DNA of 64,000 bases from Phytophthora quininea. Lineage: Eukaryota > Oomycota > Peronosporomycetes > Peronosporales > Peronosporaceae. Position numbers and translations under genes: made by a program. The notes under the pieces are model-generated. The model ran no database searches. It was not told the origin of the DNA and worked only from the letters and a program-made list of their open reading frames with translations. Within the stretch, counting starts at the first letter, position 1. Every line of letters begins with the position of its first letter. This document shows positions 41,566 through 53,430 of this stretch, piece after piece. The DNA lies in assembly GCA_011947345.1 (NCBI GenBank), contig JAAVTG010000620.1, forward strand, positions 186,001-250,000. Direction: 5' to 3'.

Positions 41566-42660
41566 ATGGGGCAGACCACGTCAATGCAGGAGGACAAGAT
41601 GAAGAAGCGCGTGCGCCAGGCCATGGGCACGTTCATGGACTTTGGCTCGCACCTCAAGAACGCAAACGAGTGGTACGGAAGAGAACTGAAGCAAATAAGA
41701 CCGACGTTCTCCATACTAATTGACCTACCAACTTGCAGGGCTCAGCTGTGCACCACGCCCAAGAACTGCTACCTGTCCTTCCGCATCGTCATCGACCGCG
41801 ACGTGTCGGCCGAGCTGCTGCCGTATCTGTGGCGGATCCGCGGCAACGTAGCCGTGGAGGTGCGCAAGATGCGACGCCCCGTGGAGATGCAACTAGAGCT
41901 CGGAGATTTCCGCCTGGAGATCCCACGAGACCCCACGTACGAGCCTGAGAGCTCGGAGACCATCGGCCAGGCCAAGACGCTCAGCGTGGCCCAGTTCTAC
42001 TACATCTACTGCTTCCTGTCGGACGTCAAGTCCTGCGCGGCCCACACCGTGCGCTTCCCCGAGAAGACGGCGAGCTCTGCCGGCGAGCTGGACTTTGACG
42101 AGACCGAGTGCCAGATCTGCATGGACAAGAAGAAGCAGGTGGCGCTGCCCTGCTCGCACAGCTTCTGCCTCAACTGCTTCCAGCACTGGAGCACGCAGAG
42201 CCAGACGTGTCCGATCTGCCGCGCCAAATTCGACTGCTCGGAGGGCGACGAGCTCTGGCAGCTCACGTCCGACGAGGTGGAGGACCTCGACTCGTACGCG
42301 ACCGACTTGGTAGCTAGGATCTACGAGTATCTGGACAAGCGCGACCGGTCGCCACACACGGAGGACGACGTCAAGCGGTCCGCAGAGCTCTACTCGGCCG
42401 CCATCGCCGTCAAGCAGACCCCGCTGCGCAAGTTTGTGCACACGGATCTGTTCCCGACGGCTCTGCCGCTCGGCTTCCCGTCGATCCTGCGCGGCGGGTT
42501 GCGGCTCGCGACCGAGTTCGACCAGGACTTGATGCTGGCGCTGGAGCTCGCGTCTGGCGAGGACCAGTACGCGGCGATGCAGCACTTTGAGCAGTTGCAG
42601 CAGGATCAGGTGCTGGCCATGTCGATGGCCATGCAGGCGGACCCAGAGAGTCCGAACTGA
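41566..42660 (+). CDS. RING finger E3 ligase, RNF141/ZNF230-like, with UIM-like tail
   Basis: Two exons (41566-41672, 41739-42660) give 342 residues. The N-terminus MGQ is a likely myristoylation site, as in RNF141. The middle domain (LCTTPKNCYLSFRIVI, AQFYYIYCFLSD) resembles the region before the RING in that family. The RING is CQICMDKKKQVALPC, HSFCLNCFQHW and CPICRAKF, followed by the family-like DELWQLTSDEVEDLDSY. Two C-terminal pieces, DLMLALELASGED and DQVLAMSMAMQAD, look like ubiquitin-interacting motifs. A membrane-linked ubiquitin ligase is inferred; the targets are unknown. Confidence 0.85.
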   Translation: MGQTTSMQEDKMKKRVRQAMGTFMDFGSHLKNANEWYGRELKQIRPTFSILIDLPTCRAQLCTTPKNCYLSFRIVIDRDVSAELLPYLWRIRGNVAVEVRKMRRPVEMQLELGDFRLEIPRDPTYEPESSETIGQAKTLSVAQFYYIYCFLSDVKSCAAHTVRFPEKTASSAGELDFDETECQICMDKKKQVALPCSHSFCLNCFQHWSTQSQTCPICRAKFDCSEGDELWQLTSDEVEDLDSYATDLVARIYEYLDKRDRSPHTEDDVKRSAELYSAAIAVKQTPLRKFVHTDLFPTALPLGFPSILRGGLRLATEFDQDLMLALELASGEDQYAAMQHFEQLQQDQVLAMSMAMQADPESPN

Positions 42661-44361
42661 GCGATACGAAAGTAGGATAAGAGCGATATTTATCAAGAAA
42701 GTATTGGGGGCGATGCGGAAGGAAGGAGATGGCTGTGGGAGGCTGTAGTTATAGCGAAGGTAGGAATAGTTTGTGGTTGAGTCCGAATGCAGTGATCGTG
42801 AAGACGTGAAGCAGCAGTGTGCCACGTACTACTGCAAAGATCTCGTGGTGAGGAGCAGGAAGATGCATTTGTTAAAAAGTCTGGGGGACCACACGTCTTC
42901 AGAGTGGCCATGGTGAGGCTACCAGCGGCAGGAGGAGGCCATGAAGGTGGTGGAGCAGCTTCAGGCGAGACCACAACGCCTCTTGAAGTTGAAGATCTAC
43001 CGGTTGAAGTCTCCGTTCCAGCCACCTGTTCATGTGTTCATCTGGCCCAAACACGTCTCAAGTCGAGCAGCAGCAGCAGGGATTAGTCTGTCAGCGGTAA
43101 GATTTCAGCACGTTCCTCTAGGAGAAATCGAAGCACCACTTGCCCCTGCATGTTATTTCTTGTTTATCTCGTCGCTGAAAGTTGGGAGAAAAAAAACCTA
43201 CGACAAACGCTAAGCAGATATCTCTTCAAAGCATTCCATGCAAGCCAACGTTTCCTCCAGCACCCGTACTTCTTGCTGCGTTGAAGTTTTCATGGATGAC
43301 TTTAGTCCCAATTCTCTGATTCCATCGGCTTGTTTCTCCGAAATACAGGCACAATGATGCTAGCGCAACTCCAATGGTACATGACGTGGCTGACATACGG
43401 CCCTCTCGGAGCCCATGAATGGCCGGGTATTTCTCGCCCGGGTTTGACAGAGCTTCAATCAGCCAGCGCGTTGCCATTTGTCAATCTCAGACGTTCTGGA
43501 AAAAGCCGTCGTAAAGAATGCGATCCGCGGTCGTAGGAATTCCATCGGCGAACGCGTCCCTGCCAAAGTTCGCGAAGTGAACGGCAAGATTTTTGCCCTC
43601 GTCTTGAATGGCGATGCCAAACTCGTCGGACGCACACACCTCCGACTGGCACATCTCGAGAGTTGGAGAAACCGTGATCCCGATCGCAGGGTTTTCGTCT
43701 TTCTGGGTGCACGCCTACGCCTCGTACAGTTCCAGGCAGCCGACTCCACACTATCCATGCTTAGTACGTACAGATTTTCTCCCGGGCATCTTTTGCAGCG
43801 AGCACCAGCTTACACAATAGACTGACGCAGCTTTCTTGGTAAACATATCGGGGGATCATTTTGTCGGAGGCGCGCACCTACTTTGATTGGACTTGACTCA
43901 TGTCGATGCCTGTCATTAAATCGAGATGACGGTTCACCACTCAAAAGACTTTTGCTACAGCAGATAAAGTTGTTCAACTCCAGTTTGTTCCATCTTGAAA
44001 AACCGCATTCTGAAGCATTGCTTTAACCAACACCATTTTTCTTCTGAGAAGACTTCGCTTCCCTCACGAGTAGCTTGCGCTGTATTATCATCCGCATCGT
44101 CTTCAAACAGTTCACCTGCTTCACCCGCATCATCAACTCATCAATGTTCGTTTTCCACTTCGGTCAATGCGTCACCTCCACTATGTTCAGCTTCTGCCTG
44201 CAGAGCCCCTTCCTTCGATAGGATGACGTTTTCTTGGCATCTACAAGTTCCTGTCCCTGTGTGCCTCAAAGCACTTTTGCCTCCCATGCTATTGGTCAAA
44301 ATCCGCGTTGAATAAACGTCAGCGGTCGCAACTTCAACCTCATTGCGATCGCTGCTCCCTG
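42661..44361. other. Intergenic, with a possible coding remnant on the minus strand
   Basis: Most of it shows nothing I can support. Between about 43830 and 43210 on the minus strand, two open stretches joined by a frame change read protein-like: ITVSPTLEMCQSEVCASDEFG, AIQDEGKNLAVHFANFGRDAF and RILYDGFFQNV, then WLIEALSNPGEKYPAIHGL and CTIGVALASLCLYFGE. It has stops in between and no start, so it is at best a decayed gene of unknown family. Confidence 0.35.
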
Positions 44362-46064
44362 ATGCTGCGTCTTGCGCTGCTGTCTCGCGCGCTGGGCGGC
44401 TCTCGTCCCCAGCTCTCTCGCTGCTTCGCCTCCCGTGCTGGCGCTCTCCCCGCCTCCGCCAACGTTCTGGATGGCGCGCTCAACGTCAAGTCCGCGCAGT
44501 TCCAGGAGTCGAAGTCTCACATGGAGCAATTGACCAACGAACTGCGTCAACGCGTGGCCAAAGCGCGTCAAGGCGGCGGACAAGAAGCGCAGAAGCGCCA
44601 CGAAGCCAGAGGCAAACTGCCCGTTCGGAACCGCGTGGACTCGCTGCTGGACGCGGGCTCTCCGTTCCTGGAGCTGTCGCCGCTGGCGGCCGACGGCATG
44701 TACGGCACCGACGTCCCTAGCGCGGGGATCGTGACGGGCATCGGCCGCATCAGCGGCATCGAGTGCATGATCCTGGCCAACGACGCGACCGTCAAGGGCG
44801 GCACGTACTTCCCCATGACGGTCAAGAAGCACCTGCGAGCGCAGGAGATTGCGCAGGAGAACCGACTGCCCTGCGTCTACCTTGTGGACTCTGGAGGAGC
44901 CTTCTTGCCTCTGCAAGCTGACATCTTTCCTGATAGAGACCACTTCGGCCGGGAGTTTTATAACCAAGCGACCATGTCGGCGTTGGGCATCCCGCAGATC
45001 GCCGTGGTCATGGGCAGCTGTACCGCCGGAGGAGCCTACGTGCCGGCCATGTCGGACGAAAGCGTGATCGTCAAGGGCAACGGCACGGTGTTTCTCGGGG
45101 ACCGCCGTTGGTAAAGGCGGCGACGGGAGAAGTGGTGACACCTGAGGAATTGGGCGGGGCCGATGTCCATTGCCGCATTTCCGGCGTCACGGACCACTAC
45201 GCTAACAACGACGCCCATGCGCTCGACATCACGCGGAGAATCGTCTCAAACTTGAACTACCGTAAGCAGCCCGCGGTGACGCAGACCCCGGTCGAGGAGC
45301 CACTCTTCTCGCCTGACGAGCTGGGCGGCGTGATTCCCGTGGACTCGCGCAAACCGTTCGATGTGCGCAAGGTGATCGCGCGCATCGTGGACGGCAGTCG
45401 CTTCGACGAGTTCAAACAGCAGTACGGCCCCACGATCGTCACGGGCTTCGCGCGGCTGTACGGCAACCCCGTGGGCATTGTGGCCAACAACGGCATCCTC
45501 TTCTCCGAGTCGGCTGTCAAGGCGGCGCATTTCATCGAGCTGTGCAGCCAACGAGGCATCCCGTTGATCTTCCTGCAAAACATCACGGGCTTCATGGTCG
45601 GCAAGAAGGCCGAGAACGGAGGCATCGCCAAAGACGGAGCCAAGATGGTCATGGCCGTCTCCAACGCCAAGGTGCCCAAGATCACGTGCATCATCGGCGG
45701 CTCCTACGGTGCCGGCAACTACGGCATGTGCGGACGCGCGTTCTCGCCGCGGTTCCTGTACATGTGGCCGAACGCTCGCATCTCTGTCATGGGCGGCGAG
45801 CAGGCTGCAGGAGTGCTGGCACAGGTGCAGCGCGACAACTACGAGCGTCGCAAGGAGAACTGGTCGGCCGAAGAGGAAGCGGCCTTCAAACAGCCCATCC
45901 TGGACAAGTACGAGCACGAAAGCTCGGCGTACTACTCGACGGCGCGGCTCTGGGACGACGGCATCATCGACCCCAAGGACACCCGCAAGGTGCTGGGCTT
46001 GAGCTTGAGCGCCGCTCTGAACGAAGAGCCGAAAGAGACCAAGTTTGGCGTCTTCCGCATGTAG
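44362..46064 (+). CDS. MCCC2: 3-methylcrotonyl-CoA carboxylase beta subunit, mitochondrial
   Basis: Carboxyltransferase subunit of the biotin enzyme of leucine breakdown, in the mitochondrial matrix. The start at 44362 gives an Arg/Ser-rich presequence ([19 protein letters not shown]). Then come [19 protein letters not shown], the acyl-CoA and oxyanion parts [19 protein letters not shown] and [14 protein letters not shown], and the C-terminal [45 protein letters not shown] and the MCC-typical end ETKFGVFRM. One G is lost in CTCGGGGACC at 45098, shifting the frame; restored length is about 567 residues. No introns. It is the partner of a biotin-bearing alpha subunit not in this window. Confidence 0.95.
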
Positions 46065-46243
46065 CTAGCTAGCTGACACAGTACGTTAGTTGACATCTCG
46101 TTCTCTATTACCAGGACGACCCGTGCCAGTCTACCGAAAGCTTGTCGTTTTGACGCACAAAACATGAAAGAAGAGAGAGAGATTTAACTCCCCAATAGTC
46201 CCGTACTGGATGAGAAAGAGAAGCGTCGAGTGAGATCAATCAC

Positions 46244-46637
46244 TTACTCGGCTTTCTTCTTCTCCTCGGCCTTCTTGCTGGCCTGGAAGCGCAGGCCACG
46301 CTGCAGCTGGTACAACTGGGCCGCCTCGTTGGAGGCGTGGCACAGCAGCAGCAGGTGGTTGCGGGGCTTGACCATCCACGCGAACCGCATGAAGATGAGA
46401 CTGTAGATGGACAGAGCCGACGTCATGTTGATGGAGATGACGTCCGCAGGCTTCCGCATGTCGGCCATGGCCTGAAGGAGGAAAAAGAGTTAGATACGAG
46501 GCAGCTAGTACGTAGTAGGGTGGCATTCGACGTACGGCGAGCACGAAGCCCCAGTTGGCCACGGGGCCCCAGAAGTGCGTCGTCTTGGGGCCCGTGGGGC
46601 TGTTGATGAAGTAGCGGAGACGGGAGGCCATCGACAT
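46244..46637 (-). CDS. MPC1: Mitochondrial pyruvate carrier subunit MPC1
   Basis: Inner-membrane pyruvate importer that works as a heterodimer with MPC2. Two exons (46536-46637 and 46244-46471) give 109 residues, the family size. Hallmarks are THFWGPVANWGFVLAAMADM, INMTSALSIYSLIFMRFAW, VKPRNHLLLLCHASNEAAQ and a lysine/glutamate-rich C-terminus. FWGPVANW followed by MRFAWMVKPRN is typical of MPC1 and not MPC2. Confidence 0.95.
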
Positions 46638-47648
46638 GGTCTACAGCGAGAAGACGACAGAGGACGTTTAGATACGTAAGATCGCAACTCGAATAACAAC
46701 TACAGCTAGGAGAGGAGGCATACTAAGAGAGCTACGTACGGATATATCTACGTGTGCTGCTGCTTGGGGGCCTGCGCTCAGTCCGCTTGTCGATTATGGA
46801 ATGAGCTCTTCAGAGCCAGGCAAGGCAACTCCGGCCGCGCGATGAGTGCGAAAATGCGAAAGAAACGCATATGTATGCTGTGTGACAGGCTGACCCAGTA
46901 AAATAACGTACTAAACCGGATTAATGCCGTTGCGGTGATCTTGATGTTGATATTTGTATGTCGTGAAGGATGTGCTGAGTTGTTACAGATATTTTATGTT
47001 AAGCAGGATACACTTAGCTTCAACGGTAGCTCAGACGGCAAACCCACTCGAACCAAGTACTTCTTCATATTGCACCTCGTGCAAACTCGTCCACCATGGC
47101 CCATGGTGGAGCCATGGTCCATGACTACAGTCGGCTGGCACTCACGACATTTCTGCTGCTCGACTAGACACAAAAGTATTTCGTGGCGAGACACAAGTGC
47201 AGCGGCAACTGGAAGACATTCTAGGAGGCTGCAACTCCGATGGCCGAGAGCACTTTCATCCAAATTGGTTTGAACAACTGACAGCTACTCACTCCAAGAC
47301 GAATACATGCGGCATGTGCCCAAATGTCTGGTTCAACGCCTTCAACTGATACGAGGTGCATATCTATCAGACAGACCTCGAGGCTCGAGTCGAGCACCAA
47401 GCAGCGTTTACGCTCACTCGACTTGAGCTTGCATGCGTCGTCCTATCGCCGGTACGTAACTAGTGGACGCGTGCATTGCAATTATTGCTCTCACCTCGAT
47501 AGCCCACAGGTTTTAGTGCAGGTGACAGCATGTGAAACGAGCGATCCAAGACCACGAAGCTCTCTACCAATCGAGCCGAGCCTGCAGCGAAAGAAGTGTG
47601 AAACGAGCGGCTACCATCAGCATTGGATCTCGCGAGTGAGGCGTCGTC
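46638..47648. other. Intergenic with a 19-bp palindrome and a small zinc-like ORF
   Basis: No supported gene. A minus-strand frame (46994-47263, 89 residues) has two Cys pairs (KCREC and VCTRC, 31 residues apart), suggesting the zinc-binding end of a transposase, but nothing else confirms it. The near-perfect palindrome at 47091-47109 lies inside it. Confidence 0.4.
47091..47109. repeat. Perfect 9-bp inverted repeat with 1-nt centre
   Basis: CCACCATGG, C, CCATGGTGG. It is followed within 5 bp by another CCATGG and then a CCATG. It could be a protein-binding palindrome or chance within a remnant ORF. Confidence 0.6.
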
Positions 47649-48827
47649 TTGAACCGTTGCAAGTCCTTCCAGTCGACCAAGACGATCGCAATCGCGATGA
47701 CATTCTTAACACTTGTGTTCGTGGTTGTAGCTGGTTTCATTGCGGTGGCTGTCTGCACAGCCCAAATGGCGGAATTCGACTTGGTCGTCGCAGTAATTTA
47801 CTCCGATGAAGAAGACTGCTTGGGCACCACGACTGGATTGCCCGTGCTAATCACCGCAATGCCGACGGTCAGCGGATGCCAACCCGACGAAGTATGCACG
47901 GAGAGCCCACCTACCAGCTCGTTGTATTCGACTATCAGTTGCTCTTCCGCCAACGGCACGACGCAAGGCAAATTCTTGGGCTCACTGGTGCCTCGTTACT
48001 TGGAGTCGAGTCCTTACGTCGCTGTGGAGAGCTACCACGCTGGACAAGGCTGTGCCGTGACGGAACTGTCGGTCATTACGGTGTATATCGCAGACGGAGA
48101 ATGCCACCGGACTGACGCAACAAACAGCTACATGGCCTCTCGCAATCTAAACGGAGCAGCAGTGATCCAGCTCTACATGGACAACGCGTGCGATATCGTT
48201 GGAGACAGTCTCATTGTGACTGCAGCCCAAGCCACAGAGAACTCGTGCGCTGGTGACGACTCGGGTGTCCTGGACAAGAAGATTTACGGCAGTGAACAAT
48301 CGCCGCCCAATTTGATCTGGTATTTGTCCACGACGATGGTCTACGAAACAAACATCGGCGATTGCCAATTGCCAGCGGTGCCAAGTACCGTCGTGGCGAC
48401 CATATTCGATGATGAACAGTGTACGGCGACGACGGCTTGTACGACGACGAAGGCATCAAGTCGGTTCCTTCGTGCGGCGTGTGGGACTTCGTTGACATAC
48501 AACACGGAGATGGCTGCTGCTTTCGGGTCACACCCGTACGTGACGATGGCTATCTACCAACTCGGCAAAAACTGTGCGGCGACAGCTCTGTCGGGGATCG
48601 TGACGTACTTGGCCAACGGTAGGTGCCACAAAGGAGTTTCGGACAGCTTCAAGGCGCTCATTTTCTCGGATGGCTCCGTGTACTTGAGACTGTTCAAAAC
48701 CAGCGACTGCACTGGCACTGACAACATCCTGGACATGACTGCAGCTCAGGTGGCGGGAAATTCGTGCGCAAACGATGCCAACGGAGCTCTTGACGTCAAG
48801 GTCTACCTGTCGGAGCAGAGGAAGTAA
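47649..48827 (+). CDS. Cysteine-rich repeat protein, secreted or membrane-anchored, family member 1
   Basis: Intact 392-residue frame. A hydrophobic stretch at residues 17-38 (TFLTLVFVVVAGFIAVAVC) is a signal peptide, if translation starts at the second Met (47697), or a type II anchor. Behind it lie two repeats of about 180 residues. Each has the order DCxxP, a four-Cys part, YVAVESYHAGQGC or YVTMAIYQLGKNC, xLSxITVYxADGxCH or ALSGIVTYLANGRCH, then SYMASRN or SFKALIF, and ends with TAAQxxxNSC and DKK/DVK. I know no named family. A surface or apoplastic role is inferred from the signal and even cysteine numbers. The next gene (49197) is a longer relative in the same direction. Confidence 0.75.
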   Translation: MNRCKSFQSTKTIAIAMTFLTLVFVVVAGFIAVAVCTAQMAEFDLVVAVIYSDEEDCLGTTTGLPVLITAMPTVSGCQPDEVCTESPPTSSLYSTISCSSANGTTQGKFLGSLVPRYLESSPYVAVESYHAGQGCAVTELSVITVYIADGECHRTDATNSYMASRNLNGAAVIQLYMDNACDIVGDSLIVTAAQATENSCAGDDSGVLDKKIYGSEQSPPNLIWYLSTTMVYETNIGDCQLPAVPSTVVATIFDDEQCTATTACTTTKASSRFLRAACGTSLTYNTEMAAAFGSHPYVTMAIYQLGKNCAATALSGIVTYLANGRCHKGVSDSFKALIFSDGSVYLRLFKTSDCTGTDNILDMTAAQVAGNSCANDANGALDVKVYLSEQRK

Positions 48828-49196
48828 AATCGCGATGAAGACGGTGGATTGCTACAGTGCTGATTGATCTATCGTGCATGTTGAAAGGTTCAAAATGCAC
48901 GAAGTATCTTGGCGACGAGATATTGCCTTTATTCTGGCAGGGTCTGGGCGATTTACACATACCTTTGGAGATGATCGTAAAACGGACGGCAGGAGATGAA
49001 GCTCCAAGTCCAGGAGGAACCCTCCGAGGACTGGAGGTCGGCATCTTCTGAAAGTGTCAAGGACGAACGGACCTCACTTGTGAATCGTCCAAGGTCCTAA
49101 CTAGTTCCTCCGCGCGAGTAAATCAGAGTCGACGGCGAGGGTCCTCGTTTTCACACTGTGACTCGACCGAAGCCAAAGACACTGTAGCTCTCCAGA
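48828..49196. other. Intergenic between the two secreted repeat genes
   Basis: No gene seen. It holds the leader of the second family member. Confidence 0.5.
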
Positions 49197-51737
49197 ATGA
49201 GAAGCTACTGGGGCGTTGCAGCCCTCCTTCTCTTACAGAAGGCAAGTGTCGTTCAAGCAGAAGCGTACATATCAACTGCCACGTTCGACACGAATTCCTG
49301 TGGCACTGATCGAGTTCCGTCTCTATGGAAGTCGACGAATGTAGCTGCTGTTGATTGCACTTCAGTTGCACCGCGCACAAGTTCGACCACGTGCACACAG
49401 AGTTCCGCTCCGTTCACGACTCCAGTCTGTAGCGTCGATAGTACTTACGAGACGGATGCTGGATCTGCTTTCGGGGATGCGTATGAGGTCATCTACTCGT
49501 ACAGTTCAACCGACGAGACTTGCCAGGTGGCAGATCTCGCTGATGTTTCAACGTATCGGGCGGATGGCATGTGCCACCACACTAGCAGCGGAAGTTTTAA
49601 GGCAGTGACGACGGTCTCAAGAACCACCGTCAAGACGTACACGGATAGTGTTTGCACTGCTGGCGAGGTGGTGGTGGTTGATGCATTTGCAGCTAGACTG
49701 GCTGTTAACGACTGTACTGCGGCGAATGGTGTTGCGAACAAGAAGGTGGCAGCAACAGGAAAGACTGCTGCATATATTACGTCGACGGCCACGTACGATA
49801 CCAGCACCAGCTCTTGTGGAAGCAGTGTGGTTCCGTCGCAGTGGGCTTCGACGCGATTACTTCGACAACGTGTTTGTCGGTTACGACGGCAACGTGCACG
49901 GCCACTTCTGCTCCGTTCACTCGTGTTGTGTGCAGTGCATCCTTATCGGCCTATTACTCGTCTGCGACTACGTTGTTCGGCTCGATTGCTGGATCACAGG
50001 CGTACGTGACGGTGGAGTCGTATACGGCTGAAGCGTGTGCGCCGATGGACTTTGGTGAGCATCGTAACGTATGCGGCGGATGGCATTGCCACGTAACTGG
50101 AAGTGGAAGTTTCAAGGCGGTGACGACACGGACACGGCGTGTAGTGCTGGTGAGGTTGTCGTTGTGGATGCGACAGCAGCGCAGTTAACGACAAATGATT
50201 GCACTGCGAACGGCGTGTTGGATAAGAAGGTGACGGCAACAGGAACGAGCAACGTAAACTACTTGACGACCACTGCGACCTACAGCTCGCAGAATGACTG
50301 CGCTACTGGCGTTCCTCAGTTTGTGTCGGCCGTCATACAGAATGTGGCGAATTGCATGCCAGACACAAGCTGCTCTGGTAATTATAATGTGTATTGCATT
50401 CCTGATGCTTCATCGTACGGAACAATCGTCACTACTCCCGGTTCCGGCCTCTTTCAAGCCTCGCCGTGGGTGACCGTGAAGACGTATGATGGCACCAATT
50501 ATGCTGCTATGGACTTAATCAGAATTGAGACGTATCTCGCAGATGGGGTTTGCCATACCGCTGGTGTTGGCTCGGGCGCGCAAAGCTACGTAGCCTCAGT
50601 TTCTGGCGCTGATATGGCCATGCTGACAACGTATACGGATATGGCCTGTACTGTTGGTGCTCTGATGATGATCCCGAGCAGTACAATAGTCGATGGCTCC
50701 ACGTGCAACGATGGGCGCGTGTTTTCAAGGAACACCGGTAGTAGCTCGACGACTCCAATCTTTATGACGGGCTCAAAGACTTACGCCCCGGGTCTTGGTG
50801 ACTGTCAATTGCCCGCGATTCCCCTGACGCTTACCACGCGCGCCCTCAACGTGAATTGTGCATCGGCTACTAGTTGTCTCCGCTCAGTGAAAACGTTCGA
50901 AAGCACGGTGTGTACTAGCCCTCAAGATAACCGAAATCACGCCGCGACAGCATTTAGTTCTTCTCCGTACGTGGTCGTGGAGAAATACTTGTGGGGACAG
51001 AATTGCGAGCCAGCAACATTCGTGGACTTCACGGCGTATTTAGCCGACGCCAAGTGCCATAGGTCAAGCCCAACAACCAGCTTTCGAGCGTCTCGCCGAG
51101 AAAATGGCGCAGCAATAGTTATGGTGTATGAAATCTCAACAAGTTGCACGCGTACACGACGATTTTCACGACGACCGCTGATGGGGTCTTGAGTGACTCG
51201 TGCAACAGCAATGGTGACTATGGCGTGAAAATGGACGGCAGTGGAGCGACGCCCTTGTACTTGACCTCGACGATGAGTTACGACGGGAATTTCATGACGC
51301 CCTCAATGCCGTCAAAAATACTGACCACCGTACTGAGCGTGGACATATGCAAGGAATCGACAATGCAAAGCGGTCCAATACTGCTCCCAACGTGGTTTGC
51401 AGTTCTACATCGACTTTCCAGGCCGATGTGGCAGCCACGTTCAGGATCAAACCCGTACCTTATCTTGGAGAAATACATTAGTGGGCAAAACTGCGCGCTA
51501 GCGCAAATGTCGGGCATCGTCACGTATCTGGCTGACGGCCAGTGCCATCGAACGAGTATGCTGTCAAGCTACAAAGCGAGTAGAATGCCGGGTGGTCCAG
51601 CGTCGATTGCAGCATACACGGACGACTTTTGCGGCACGGAACCGTGGAGTGTGTCGGATCCGATTTCAACACTAACGGCGCCGATGTGCGGTATTGCAGC
51701 GGGTGGAATGTTCGACATGAGGATCTTCAGCAATTGA
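49197..51737 (+). CDS. Cysteine-rich repeat protein, secreted, family member 2 (several frame breaks)
   Basis: A clear signal peptide (MRSYWGVAALLLLQKASVVQA) is followed by about five copies of the unit seen in the preceding gene. Markers in each copy are the Y-x-A-D-G-x-C-H motif (TYRADGMCHH, a broken copy near 50070, TYLADGVCHT, AYLADAKCHR, TYLADGQCHR), then S-F/Y-K/R-A, and N-D/S-C with DKKV at the repeat ends. Frame changes occur near 49850, 50050-50090 and 51150, with further ones near 51360-51420. They behave like base losses elsewhere in the window, so the gene is probably whole, about 850 residues ending at the TGA at 51735. Serine- and threonine-rich spacers suggest glycosylation. 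The function is unknown; it is possibly a cell-surface or host-contact protein. Confidence 0.65.
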
Positions 51738-51981
51738 ACACCGGCACGAAGGAAAACCCGGAAGGGTGTTCCAACAACATTTACGTGTGAGAAAGTCAAC
51801 GATTGATCCATCACAAGATCTATCAGCAGAGCTAATACAACATTGCGTTAACAGTACGAGAGCTTGATCGCCCTGAAGGCGAGCTCTGGTCGGATACTTT
51901 TTTTTTTTTGATAACCTTGTCGAGCCTCACATAGACCCGACGCAGCCGGTTCTCAGACGACCATCATCCATCTCGCTCTGC

Positions 51982-53430
51982 ATGGCACGGATGAAGGCCC
52001 CGCGGCACCACTCGCTGACGGAGCACTCCAAGCTGCTGTCCACGCCGCCGTCCAGTCGATGGCGCCGCTACCATGCGCACCATGGCAAGTCGAGTCTGCG
52101 GCAGGACGTCTGGACCGTGCTGCGGTTCCGCTCGTCTGTGCAACATCGCTCTGGATTGGGCTTCGCGTCCTACGTGCTGGAGCTGAGTGTGCTGGTGCTC
52201 ATCCTGCTGAACGTGGTGGTGGCCATCTCGGACTCGTCGGTGCTGCAATCCACTTCGAGTTCGCCGGTGGTGAATAGCTGGTCCCAAACGTTTCTGTTGG
52301 TGTCGACCGTCATCTTCACCATCGAGTATCTGCTTCGCCTGTGGTCGTGCGTGGAGGACGATCGATACCGCACCGGCGCTATCAAAGGACGGTAGGCTTT
52401 CCTGGCTTCGTATCAGTTGATGTTTGACGGCGTTGGCTGCAGGATCAAGTGGATGACTCGACCGCTGTCGCTGATCGACTTGATGGCGCTGGTGCCGTTC
52501 TACCTGGAGCTCAGCATCGAGTTCGAGTTCGTCCAGCTCGAAGGATTTGAGTCTTATTACCTGTTCTGAAGTTGATGATGCTTTCTTGACTGTAGTGCCC
52601 ATGCGCCGTACCACGGCGGTCTAACGCTGCGGAGTCTTCGTCTGCTACGGGTCGTGTCCTTCCTGCGGCTGGAGCGCATGTACAATGCCATGAAAAACCT
52701 GCGCGTCATCTTCGCCCGTAAGAAGGAGGAATTCCTGGTGGTGTCGTATCTCACAGCGGTGGTGGTGCTCACGGCCTCATTGATGGTGTTCTTCCTGGAG
52801 CACACGGCTCAGCCCAACGTGTTTTCAAACTTTGGCGTGTGTGCGTGGTGGGCCGTCGAGACGATCACGTCGCTGGGCTACGGCGACGCCGTGCCCGTCA
52901 CCGCCTACGGTCGGCTGCTGGGCGCGAGCCTTGCGCTCTGGGGGATTGTGCTGTTCACCATCCCAGGCGCCGTGTTGGGCAGCGGCTTCATCGAGGTCAT
53001 GCTGGAGAAGCAGCGCGAGGAAGAGGCCGAGGCCTACAGCTTGGCCATGGGCCACGGCAGCTCCGTCAACAGCAACAACCCACTCTACGTCGGCAACTTC
53101 AGTGACGACGAGCTGCATCGGGAAGTTCTGGGCCCGCAGTACGAGGCCGTGGACGTACGCAGCCCCAAGTCGACGACGTCCAACTGCTCGACGCCGAGGC
53201 TGGCGGCGGCGATGCGGATAGAAGCGCTGCATCAGAAGGTGGACGCCGTGGCGGCAGGACAGGTAGGAGGAAACGGTTGTCACTATTGCTTCAAGGTGGC
53301 ACTGACATTTGCGATTTGATGCAAGCGACATCTTGAAGCGCAATTCCGTCTGCAGCAGCAGCAACTAGAGCGCTTGACGAGGCTGCTGGAGGCGACGTTG
53401 GCGGTGCAGGCCACGTCGGCGACGTCGTAG
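51982..53430 (+). CDS. Voltage-gated potassium channel subunit (six-TM, Kv/KCNQ-like)
   Basis: Four exons (51982-52391, 52443-52550, 52596-53262, 53326-53430) give an intact 429-residue frame. S1 is ELSVLVLILLNVVVAI, S2-S3 include VSTVIFTIEYLLRLWS and LIDLMALVPFYLEL, and S4 carries spaced arginines (LRSLRLLRVVSFLRLERM). S5 is VVSYLTAVVVLTASLMVFF, then the pore helix and filter ETITSLGYGDAVPVT, and S6 GIVLFTIPGAVLGSGF. The C-terminus ends in a Gln/Leu-rich coiled segment, probably for tetramer assembly. The filter reads LGYGD where VGYGD or IGYGD is usual. The intron 52551-52595 uses a weak donor GTCTTA; it is required to avoid a stop. Confidence 0.9.

Noticed and set aside
47020..47070. A-box-like GGTAGCTCAGACGG
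   Set aside because: No B box on the same strand at tRNA distance (CTCGAACC is in the wrong orientation) and no acceptor stem.
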